The translations under genes and the position numbers were made by a program. Positions 22,901 through 30,500 of a stretch of 64,000 nucleotides of DNA are shown in pieces. Within the stretch, counting starts at the first letter, position 1. Each line of letters opens with the position of its first letter. The notes beneath the pieces were generated by a model. It saw nothing but the letters and a program-made list of their open reading frames with translations, made no database searches and was not told the origin of the DNA. Origin of the DNA: a virus. Location of the stretch: positions 1 through 64,000 of the IMG/VR virus record IMGVR_UViG_3300027754_000075; one strand, 5' to 3'.

Positions 22901-24746
22901 AACACACTTTTTTACCACTAATCCAGCAAACGAATTTATAGAAGGAAATCTTTTAAAACCTGAAAATTCTCAAGGTTCTGCGTGGAAGATGTTTAAAGAA
23001 TCTACAAATGTTGCCGGAACAGTTCCAGTGTATCGTTTATTTAATGGTGGAGATCACTTATATACAATTGATGGTGGTGAAAAAAGTTCTGCAATAAGAA
23101 GTGGATATTCCTTTGAAGGAATTGTTGGTCTTGTATACTCACAACCAGGACCAGATCGAATTGAAGTTTTTAGATTTTATAGACCTCCTGGAGTTGGTGG
23201 ATCTGGTCCGATTCCAGGAGAACATTTTTATACTGCAGATACAAATGAAATACCAACATTACCTGCACTTGGTTATGTAAGTGAAGGTATTGCATTTTAT
23301 GCTCCTACTGCAATACCAAATGCAGCACCTGCAAATACCGACACAAAAATTGCAACAAGACCTTATGGTTCCGGAACAAATAAAGATGGTGTGACTTATG
23401 AAGGTCCTGCTCTTGCAAGTTATGTTCCTGGTTTGATATCTCCGTTCTTTGAGAACACTCTGACTCCAACAGAAGAAATTCAGGGAAAAACATTTATTAT
23501 GACTTGGAGAAATGTTGATTTCCCTGAAGATGGTAAATATAATCTAACTGCACTAGCAGATGATTTAGTAATCGTTCGAGTTGATGGAGTAGAGGTAGGA
23601 AGGGCTAAGGTATTTGAGGACAGAAGAACATTTTTGTTTAATGCAACAAAAGGAAAAAGAACAGTACAATTAGAACTTTCAAATATTAGAGTACCAAATA
23701 CTGGATTCAGAGAAAATCCTGTGGTGACTTTTGTAGAGATTATTAAAAACTCATCAGTCAGTAAAGTTGCTCCTCTTCCCTGGACAACAAATCCTATTGG
23801 TGTTTCTGCGATTTTAATTCCACCACCCTGTCCTAAACTAGTTAAGGGAAAGGGAATTATATCAAGAGTGATTGTAGAAGATCCTGGAAATGGTTATGCC
23901 TGTCCTCCTGGACTAAAACTGAATCCAGAAACCGGAAAATGTGAACCTCCACCCAAAGAATGTCCTGAAGGTCAAACACTGGATCCAAAAACCGGAGAAT
24001 GTATCAATCTTTGTCCAGATGATAAAGTATATGATAAAGTCACTAAAAAATGTATCACACCACCGATTGATTGTCCTCCAGGTCAGAAATATGACCCAGT
24101 AACTCAAAGATGTGTAGATTTACCACCAGGACCACAACCACCAGGACCACAACCACCAACAGGTGAATTGCCCCCTCCACCACAATATCCTGTTTGTCTA
24201 ATACTTGATGATGTAGTTGTCGAAAATCCTGGAATCAACTATAATTGTGGAGTAGATGAACTTCAAATTGTTCCGGATAATGGTGTAATTTTAGATTATG
24301 TTTGTGATTCTTTTGGAAGAATCTCTAGAGTCAAAATTCTAGATAATGGTACTTGTTTCCCAGAATCTCCTACAATCACTATGGTATCGGATACTGGAGT
24401 GAATGCTTCCTTCCGACCAGTATTCAGAGTTGTAAGAGATCCGATTGATCCTGCTCTGACCAGAGACAATCAGAAACTCATTCAGGTTACCGATCTTGTT
24501 GGTCTCAAACAAACTGGATACATAGATGGAAGACCTTATTATGGTGCCGTTTTCTATGAAAATGGTATTCGTTATGCAGGATACTATAAGACAGTCGGAA
24601 CACTCATTCGTGTTTATGATACTCTTCAAGAAAGCATCACGGCAGAAGTCACAACTGCTCCAAGTGCAATTGAGAAGTTTGGTACCGATAACAATAGCAA
24701 CAATCCCAGACTTAATATTCCTGGAACTCCCACAAACCTCATTTAA
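19917..24746 (+). CDS. 1609-aa mosaic virion adhesin/baseplate protein
   Basis: A very large structural protein made of sequential modules. Four PA14-like beta-sandwich repeats lie at about residues 245-372, 645-765, 818-945 and 1148-1261; each shows a W-x(0-4)-FP-x-x-G-x-Y strand and a D-N/D-x-V-x-LY/V-VD strand. Residues 988-1131 hold two repeats resembling the DUF5648 lectin-like family (VPVYRLFNGGDHLYT, GEHFYTADTNE, then GY-x-EGI). Residues 1320-1403 are a Cys/Pro-rich chain of repeats such as CPEGQTLDPKTGEC. A beta-rich domain ends it. Several modules are associated with carbohydrate binding, so a receptor-binding or peripheral baseplate role is likely. It lies between the hub and needle genes. 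Confidence 0.65.
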   Translation: MATQESFLNLSYDTKNTRINQLIDQIFKDVSEDDIKVGLIDPILGYVVEVSICEANDYAKDNPGTAFIFRDANNSIQYLNINEVNALTPEVLVSSASTCSGIQTRKKCGEGPPRIQFFGGGGVGAQANAIVGVDGAILAVDVITGGFGYQYPPIVRAIDECQYGSGATLSSELGELSETFVTFEDENDFEDYEICPDTTVGYGRNWGPNGEDLGPWEPETYTDVGKDPIREEIDAYQKSLLKTSNPFWTTKSTPPKSITAAGKKYNIPYVVTDFRWSDFMNLYAISPVPPSNVSGTDEAGKLFVFDWDVDFPYDGEYTFRGLCDNVSKLYVDNIQLFDLGSFNDAVRPTKKELKAGPHNIRIDLLNLPILEVERKQNKKPDVIRRPGFDTTTTTIEPGIYLDLTQYRADEEVYCNFGTLFTDGPSLNIPEVGIVEGRTDGFAGKAITVGPGARPLGGDFGGEVFLKGGRLYGPITIVPNPEYKRSDLFIGMAAGMINDANVELNQNTAFYGSNQSWVPYISHIQSLTGRGAEGEGSGFAGTLFQESLNAFAILDKFRPEDPDNNNYTPIKYEGVTSFTLTTSGGFFRRITQPITTSSTVRKSTYVEIEEPVFEVVGNATVDVPRASAPSTIRNENIFNTVDYISKANRTLWRTNPAASLTSGLLDRYGVCPFDTSSAEAQVESFAGIHTIIWNNINFPVTGDYRIQIAVDDNVSLYIGETLIRKEGFYAPGKRNPDLDQVYTFNQGNYTIRAELENIEVGPIAIRNPMVLAVNIETTFTTGEVVSPKSFNENPMGISVSIDAPPLPVPKEPAPIQTGRCPPSPIWSTRLPTSKEQWYPVRRTTGDPTKGTAWSKFMNRYAISPVPPFDVDETDSAGVNFINTWTVELPYPGFYGVRGTVDNSGRVLIDGKEVSKLDSFGVSNPRLEKVYLEKGSHQIEVEVFNTPIERAFDIPIKVFSTRDWEVSVPSAGPSVSDIILVDMLRYYTEDFSGPAGATHFFTTNPANEFIEGNLLKPENSQGSAWKMFKESTNVAGTVPVYRLFNGGDHLYTIDGGEKSSAIRSGYSFEGIVGLVYSQPGPDRIEVFRFYRPPGVGGSGPIPGEHFYTADTNEIPTLPALGYVSEGIAFYAPTAIPNAAPANTDTKIATRPYGSGTNKDGVTYEGPALASYVPGLISPFFENTLTPTEEIQGKTFIMTWRNVDFPEDGKYNLTALADDLVIVRVDGVEVGRAKVFEDRRTFLFNATKGKRTVQLELSNIRVPNTGFRENPVVTFVEIIKNSSVSKVAPLPWTTNPIGVSAILIPPPCPKLVKGKGIISRVIVEDPGNGYACPPGLKLNPETGKCEPPPKECPEGQTLDPKTGECINLCPDDKVYDKVTKKCITPPIDCPPGQKYDPVTQRCVDLPPGPQPPGPQPPTGELPPPPQYPVCLILDDVVVENPGINYNCGVDELQIVPDNGVILDYVCDSFGRISRVKILDNGTCFPESPTITMVSDTGVNASFRPVFRVVRDPIDPALTRDNQKLIQVTDLVGLKQTGYIDGRPYYGAVFYENGIRYAGYYKTVGTLIRVYDTLQESITAEVTTAPSAIEKFGTDNNSNNPRLNIPGTPTNLI

Positions 24747-24758
24747 TTTTTATATCTA

Positions 24759-25379
24759 ATGTCATCTGCAACAAATACTGTTAACGATAGATCTGGTAAC
24801 ACAACTTCTCACAAAACATATACTGCAAATTGTATTGGAAGTAATGATCATGGATCAATTACTTTAGGTCATCTTCATAAACCAGGTGATGTAATTGCAG
24901 ATGTTTTAATTCAGGCTTCTGATGGAAGACATTCGATTGTTCTAGATAAGGATGGTCCCAGAAAAGCATGTACTCAAATCACTGCTCCAGGTAGAATTTC
25001 AATCGTATCGGGAGAAGATAAAAAGGAGGCAGAAGATACTTTGGTGATTTGTGCAAAAAATGGAAACATTGACATTATTGCAAGAAATGGTAAAATTAGA
25101 ATGCAAGCAACCGATATTGAAATGGTTGCTGTGGGTGAAGGAGGAAGCAAGGGAAATATTACAATGAATGCAAGTGAAAATATAAAAATGGACGGAAAAA
25201 AAGTTTTGGTAAATGCCAAGACTTTTCTAAAACTAGCAAGTCCTGGAAATGTAGAAATGGCAGCAAATAGTGGTATGAAAATATACTCATCAATGATTCG
25301 TCAAATTACTGATGCAGTTGCAGTCAAAGATAGTAAGGTTGGTGGAAAGGATTTTCAGTCTAAAGAATCTTGTAAATAA
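24759..25379 (+). CDS. Beta-helical cell-puncturing needle protein
   Basis: A 206-residue protein dominated by short alternating strands, for example NGNIDIIARNGKIRMQATDI and SENIKMDGKKVLVNAKTFLK followed by a SPGNVEM turn. This is the register of the T4 gp5 C-terminal beta-helix and of VgrG spikes. It has no OB or lysozyme domain. Placed downstream of gp5 in the hub cluster, it is most likely the detached membrane-puncturing needle. The cysteine near the end (ESCK) is unusual. Confidence 0.7.
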   Translation: MSSATNTVNDRSGNTTSHKTYTANCIGSNDHGSITLGHLHKPGDVIADVLIQASDGRHSIVLDKDGPRKACTQITAPGRISIVSGEDKKEAEDTLVICAKNGNIDIIARNGKIRMQATDIEMVAVGEGGSKGNITMNASENIKMDGKKVLVNAKTFLKLASPGNVEMAANSGMKIYSSMIRQITDAVAVKDSKVGGKDFQSKESCK

Positions 25380-25391
25380 GAGGTAAAACAA

Positions 25392-26054
25392 ATGTCAGAT
25401 TGTGTAGATGATATTGCAGTAGGTGGACAACTTGTTGTAGGTGCTGGTGTACCAGTTGCACTTGGAGTTGGTCCCACAAAAATCAGAGGTTCTTCTTTTG
25501 TAGAAGGACCATTACAGGTTGGTGCGGCACAACAATTTTCAACCGCACAGGCATCACTAATGGTCGGAATTTCTGCAAATGAAGATGTAAAAACTGCACC
25601 AATATATTCTCTTTGGTGTAAATTAATGGCAAGGTTTGAAAAATTTGTAAGAGTTGATGAACTTCTAAAATCAAGGTTTATTGAGGCAGATATTGTAAGA
25701 ACAAGAATTCTTCAGGCATCAATCAAAAACTTTATTATTGACCATCCTACGAAACCAGAAAAGAAACTCATTCATTCTTGTTTAGAAGGTCCAGAAAACG
25801 CAGTATATTGTCGTGGAAAAGTTCTGAATCGAACAGAAATTGAACTCCCGGAATACTGGACAAAATTGATTGATGAAACTACTATTACAGTCTCTCTCAC
25901 TCCAATTGGAGCACATCAGGATATTATTGTAAAAAGAATTGGGGATAATAAGGTCTATCTTCAGTCCAAATCTGGAATTCCAATCAATTGTTTTTATCAT
26001 ATCTTTGCAACAAGAAGAGATGTAGAAATATTGATTACTGAGGTTGATGCATAA
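25392..26054 (+). CDS. VrlC-like virion structural protein, copy 1
   Basis: A 220-residue protein. A Gly/Val-rich beta N-terminus is followed by helices (KLMARFEKFVRVDELLK). A C-terminal domain starts NFIIDHPTKPEKKLIHSCLEGPE and continues AVYCRGK, IELPEYW and VSLTPIGAHQD. This domain ends several cyanophage virion proteins, some annotated VrlC, and may fold like an intramolecular chaperone or assembly tip. It shares the C-terminal domain with the next gene, which overlaps its stop. Confidence 0.7.
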   Translation: MSDCVDDIAVGGQLVVGAGVPVALGVGPTKIRGSSFVEGPLQVGAAQQFSTAQASLMVGISANEDVKTAPIYSLWCKLMARFEKFVRVDELLKSRFIEADIVRTRILQASIKNFIIDHPTKPEKKLIHSCLEGPENAVYCRGKVLNRTEIELPEYWTKLIDETTITVSLTPIGAHQDIIVKRIGDNKVYLQSKSGIPINCFYHIFATRRDVEILITEVDA

Positions 26055-26794
26055 TGGCATTTTCATTTCAGAATTATGGAACATTTTCGGGTCCCGGAGC
26101 ACAATATACCTTTCGTCAAAATGATGATTTTACAAATATATTTGAGGACCCAACATTTAATTTAGATGATGTCTCAATGGTACTCTTGAGTACTCCATCA
26201 GATTATGTTTACTTACATTTAGATGGTACAAGTACTGCAAATGTAACTTTGGAAAGAAGCACTGGTCCGATTACACAATTTTTCGTTGATGCAACAACTT
26301 CATATTTTAATGGCAGTGTAACTATTGATCTAAATTTAAATGTTCTTGGAACATTAACTGTTTCTGGTGTTAACATAATCTCAGACATTAATCTTGCAAA
26401 AGCACTTCCTGCAAAACCGTTTGATATTCCACATCCCTCCAAACCAGAAACACATCGTCTGCGATATATTAGTTTAGAAGGACCAGAAATTGCAGTATAT
26501 TTTCGTGGAAAATTGGAAGATACAAATGTAATTGAACTTCCAGAATATTGGAAAGATTTGATTCATCTAGAGTCAATAAGTGTAAACTTAACACCATATG
26601 GAACTTATCAAGAACTTTATGTGGAAAAAATAGTCTGGGGACAAAAAATCATAATCAAAAATAGAGAAAGTGGACCAACAAATTGTTATTTTACTGTTTA
26701 TGCAGAAAGAAAAGATATGGAAAAATTGATTGTTGAATATGAGGGAATATCTGTCAAAGATTATCCGGGACAAGATTGGTTAAATTTGAGATAA
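26054..26794 (+). CDS. VrlC-like virion structural protein, copy 2
   Basis: A 246-residue protein whose last 115 residues parallel the previous gene (FDIPHPSKPETHRLRYISLEGPE replaced in short by EIAVYFRGK, IELPEYWKDLI and VNLTPYGTYQE). Its N-terminal 130 residues are unrelated and beta-rich (FTNIFEDPTF, DYVYLHLDG). The pair looks like a tandem duplication of the C-terminal domain with different N-termini, as expected for trimeric fibre-like parts. It starts in the previous stop (ATAATGG). Confidence 0.7.
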   Translation: MAFSFQNYGTFSGPGAQYTFRQNDDFTNIFEDPTFNLDDVSMVLLSTPSDYVYLHLDGTSTANVTLERSTGPITQFFVDATTSYFNGSVTIDLNLNVLGTLTVSGVNIISDINLAKALPAKPFDIPHPSKPETHRLRYISLEGPEIAVYFRGKLEDTNVIELPEYWKDLIHLESISVNLTPYGTYQELYVEKIVWGQKIIIKNRESGPTNCYFTVYAERKDMEKLIVEYEGISVKDYPGQDWLNLR

Positions 26795-26799
26795 ATCCC

Positions 26800-26828
26800 T
26801 TGACAAAACCTCCCCAGTGTCCTATAAT
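26800..26828 (+). promoter_or_regulatory. Consensus sigma70-type promoter in the tail region
   Basis: TTGACA at 26800-26805 and TATAAT at 26823-26828 with a 17-base spacer, a perfect host-type promoter six bases after a late structural gene. It would drive three tiny genes ending at a terminator (27506). Confidence 0.88.
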
Positions 26829-26843
26829 ACATAAGCAATCAAA

Positions 26844-27032
26844 ATGACTCAAATGCAAGAAGAGTATCTGACAAGATGCGTTGTAGACACCCTCAAAAGA
26901 ACAGTATATTTGTATTCTAACGAAGGTGGTGAGAAGAAAGTGTCCTGTGACACTGTAGATGAGTTTATGAATGTATTACAATATGTTCGTAGTACATTAG
27001 AAGAAGATAAATTAGTATATACAGGCCCCTGA
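26844..27032 (+). CDS. Small hypothetical protein of the moron-like cassette
   Basis: A 62-residue ORF whose start is about 16 bases beyond the -10 box, so its leader is short. It reads YLTRCVVDTLKRTVYLYSNEGG, then a helical acid-rich end, and has two cysteines. The alternating strand then helix pattern suggests a small folded domain. It is not a virion-like sequence and probably acts early in infection. No family recognised. Confidence 0.75.
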   Translation: MTQMQEEYLTRCVVDTLKRTVYLYSNEGGEKKVSCDTVDEFMNVLQYVRSTLEEDKLVYTGP

Positions 27033-27043
27033 TAAAACATAAA

Positions 27044-27211
27044 ATGTCATTACTATCACAAAAAGACAGACAACTTGCTCTCGAAGCACTAGATTTCTAC
27101 TTATTCAGTAAAGGTAATGATTTTACTGAAGAAAAGAGGGCAGAAGTAAATGCTCTTCTGAATTGGGTTAACCTGGAATTCTATAAAAATGATCATAAAT
27201 CTCTGGTATAA
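27044..27211 (+). CDS. Small hypothetical protein of the moron-like cassette
   Basis: A 55-residue ORF starting at ATG 27044, eleven bases after the previous stop. It is helical, with LALEALDFYLFSK followed by EEKRAEVNALLNWVNLEFYKN. The regular hydrophobic spacing suggests a two-helix hairpin. No known domain. Confidence 0.65.
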   Translation: MSLLSQKDRQLALEALDFYLFSKGNDFTEEKRAEVNALLNWVNLEFYKNDHKSLV

Positions 27212-27218
27212 TAAAGAT

Positions 27219-27359
27219 ATGAATCAGTGGAGATGGACACTTACAGACCCATCCACTTTTGATATGGAATCGGGGCAAAGTTTAAATCTCCGTGATGCGA
27301 TGAACGATGTTGCAAATACTGTTGAATATCTTATCAGTAAATCAAAACAAAGTGAGTAA
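27219..27359 (+). CDS. Small hypothetical protein of the moron-like cassette
   Basis: A 46-residue ORF beginning MNQWRWTLTDPSTF and ending in an amphipathic helix (RDAMNDVANTVEYLISKSK). It starts seven bases after the previous stop. Its own stop lies within the 18-bp palindrome at 27352. No function recognised. Confidence 0.6.
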   Translation: MNQWRWTLTDPSTFDMESGQSLNLRDAMNDVANTVEYLISKSKQSE

Positions 27360-27369
27360 TATTACTCAC
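27352..27369. promoter_or_regulatory. Perfect 18-bp palindrome
   Basis: GTGAGTAAT followed by its exact reverse complement ATTACTCAC. It could form an RNA hairpin with a 4-base loop or bind a dimeric regulator. It spans the stop of the last cassette gene and has no T-run. Confidence 0.55.
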
Positions 27370-27505
27370 AAAAATCATACATAAAAGAGTAAGCAAGAAT
27401 TTTTACTCGTGGATTATTTTCACGCATTTCTTTTAAGTTATTCTGTAATGATATGTGCTCTTATCATTAAAATATCCAGATATTAAACTTTCTTTTTGTA
27501 AATCC

Positions 27506-27533
27506 AAAACCTCCAATGAAGGAGGTTTTGTTG
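27506..27533 (+). terminator. Intrinsic terminator of the small-gene cassette
   Basis: Stem AAAACCTCC (27506-27514) pairs with GGAGGTTTT (27521-27529) around a six-base loop, followed by GTTGT. It separates the early-type cassette from the giant fibre gene. The 137 bases between the palindrome and this stem show no ORF. Confidence 0.75.
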
Positions 27534-27536
27534 TAT

Positions 27537-27544
27537 GATAAATA
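27537..27544 (+). promoter_or_regulatory. Late promoter box
   Basis: GATAAATA just after the terminator, 31 bases before the 1954-residue gene. A second box-like TATAAGTA lies near 27563. Confidence 0.6.
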
Positions 27545-27574
27545 ACTTATAACGGAAACTATAAGTAATAAAAA

Positions 27575-30500
27575 ATGGGTCTCTCCAGATTAGATAATTT
27601 TCTTAAGTCAGTACGTGGTACAATTTTATACGTTGACCCTAGTAGTCTTGACTCAACTGATAGTATTGAAAATCAAGGAAATAGTTTAACACGTCCATTT
27701 AAAACAATTCAACGAGCACTGGTTGAATCCGCAAGATTTTCATATCAAATTGGTCTGGATAATGATAGATTTGATAAGACCACGATTCTTGTTTATCCCG
27801 GAGATCATATTATTGATAATCGTCCTGGTTGGATTCCGGATGGTGCAAATAATTATAGACTTCGTGATGGACAAACCTCTAATGATTTCCCACCCTTTGA
27901 TTTAACAACGACTTTTGATTTATCTTCTCCCGATAATCAACTTTATAAACTGAACAGTATTCACGGTGGTGTGATTATTCCTCGTGGTACTTCACTTGTT
28001 GGACTGGATTTAAGAAAAACAAAAATCCGTCCCAAATATGTACCAAACCCAACAAATGATAATATTGAAAGGTCTTGTATCTTTCGTGTTACTGGTACTT
28101 GTTATTTCTGGCAGTTCTCACTGTTTGATGCAGATCCAAATGGACAGTGTTACACAGATTATACAGACAACTTATTTGTTCCCAATTTTTCACATCATAA
28201 ACTTTCGTGTTTTGAGTATGCAGATGGTGTAAATGATGTAAGTATTAGTGATGCTTTTCAGACATATTCTACGGATCGCACAGATCTGGAAATGTATTAT
28301 GAGAAGGTTGGTCTTGCATATGGACAGGCATCAGGTCGTCAGATTCAACCAGATTATCCTTCTTCTGGTCTTGATATTCAACCAAAAATTGGTGAGTATC
28401 GTATTGTAGGCCCAACAGGAGGTAATATTGGAATTACAAGTATTCGTGCCGGAAATGGTATCACTCCGACCACAACCATTACTGCAACATTAGACTCCCT
28501 AACCGGATTGGATGTTGATACTGCATTTAGAATCAATAGTGTATCAGATAACGATTATAATGGAGAGTTTGTTGTTACAAGTGTTCCTGCAACAAATCAG
28601 ATTACTTATCAGGTTCAAAATGCGCCAGTAAATGCTCTTCCTTCGGTCACAGGAGCATCTTTATTTCTCAAAACTGATACTGTTGCTTCTGCATCTCCAT
28701 ATATTTTTAACGTTTCCTTGCGTTCTGTTTATGGAATGTGTGGAGTTCTGTCGGATGGTGATAAGGCAACAGGATTTAAGTCGATGGTTCTTGCACAATT
28801 TACAGGAATCAGTCTACAAAAAGATGATCGTGCATTCGTTCTTTATAATACAACTACCGGACAATATACAGACAGCACTACTCCTGGAAATGAGAATTTA
28901 AGTATCAATTCAAGAGCAGTTTATAAACCAGCATATGAGAGTTTTCATATTCGAACCATTAATGATGCATATATTCAGAACGTATCTATTTTTGCAATTG
29001 GATTTCATTCACACTTTAATGCAGAAAGTGGTGGAGATCAGTCAATTAATAACTCCAACTCCAACTTTGGATCAAAATCACTTCTTGCAACTGGATTCAA
29101 GAGAAATGCATTTCCAAGAGATGATGTGGGGTATATTACTCACGTAATTCCACCAAGAGAAATTGAAACTCTCGAAGGAACGATTGAATTTATTGGAATC
29201 GATGTTGCAAAAACTGTTGGAGTTGCAAGCACAAGTCGTCTATATCTTTATAATGAAACAAATGCCTCAACTCCACCACAAAATGTTCTTCAGGGATACC
29301 GAGTCGGTGCAAAAACAGATGACACTCTGAATGTATTGATTTCGAGTTCTGGATCGTCTCAAGAGTATTCGGCAAATATTGTAATGCCGGACACTCAAGG
29401 ATCTGCAAATGAGACCATCGCAATCAAATCCTTTCAGGTTGGTCAATCTGCTACAGGCGTGAGCAGTATTACCTCAAATGTTTTTACATTTACGCAACCT
29501 CATACTTTTATTGAAGGAGAATCGGTTCGTATAAAGAGTTTTACTGGGAATATACCCGATGGAATTATTTCAAATGTAATTTACTATGCAATTACTTCTG
29601 GAACTGGAATAACTTCTACTACACAAATTAAACTTGCAAAAACACCAAACGACGCAATTAATGATACACCAATTTCAGTAAATAATAAGGGTGGAATTCT
29701 TACAATCGAAAGTCGAGTTGTTGATAAAACTCCTGGTAGTTTTGGACATCCGATTCAGTATGATACTTCTCAAAATAACTGGTATATAAATGTTTCTGCT
29801 GCATCTACACAAAACAGTATTTACTCCACGATTGTTTCATTAGGAACTACTGCTCTTGGAGCATCTACACCCAGATCATATCTCTATCGTAAAGTAGATC
29901 CAAGAAGTGTTCTGGATACAATTTATAGACTTCGTTATGTAATTCCTGCATCTGCGGGTGTTACATCTGCAAGACCACCACTGGACGGATTTATTATTCA
30001 AGAATCTTCCACTACAATTGGTTCATCAAACGCAGAAGTTGCGATACCATTTAGTCCAACAACAGTATCAATCTCAAACGAAAATCAATTAAGAAACTTC
30101 CGCATTATTTCAAATGCAAGTTGGGATGGGACATATGCATATTTTAATACAGAGCTTCCTCACGAACTGTCTATTGGAAGTCAGGTAAGTGTTCTAAATG
30201 TTGTAAGTTCTACAAATACTGCGGGAACAGTCAACTCTGGATTTAATTTTAATTATAATGTTGTAGGAATCTCAAGTCTCAAACAGTTTATAGTAGGTCT
30301 AACCACAAATCCTGGAATTTTTACAAATAATGTTTCGAGTCGAACAACATCACTTCCAAGATTTGTTCGCAAACAATACAAAGAAACTCTAATTGTTTAT
30401 AGAGCTCAACAAATAGAACCTTATATTCCCGGAGAGCAGGATGGTGTATATCACTTATTAGTTGTAAATGCATCTAATAGTCCATCTATTGCACCTTTTA

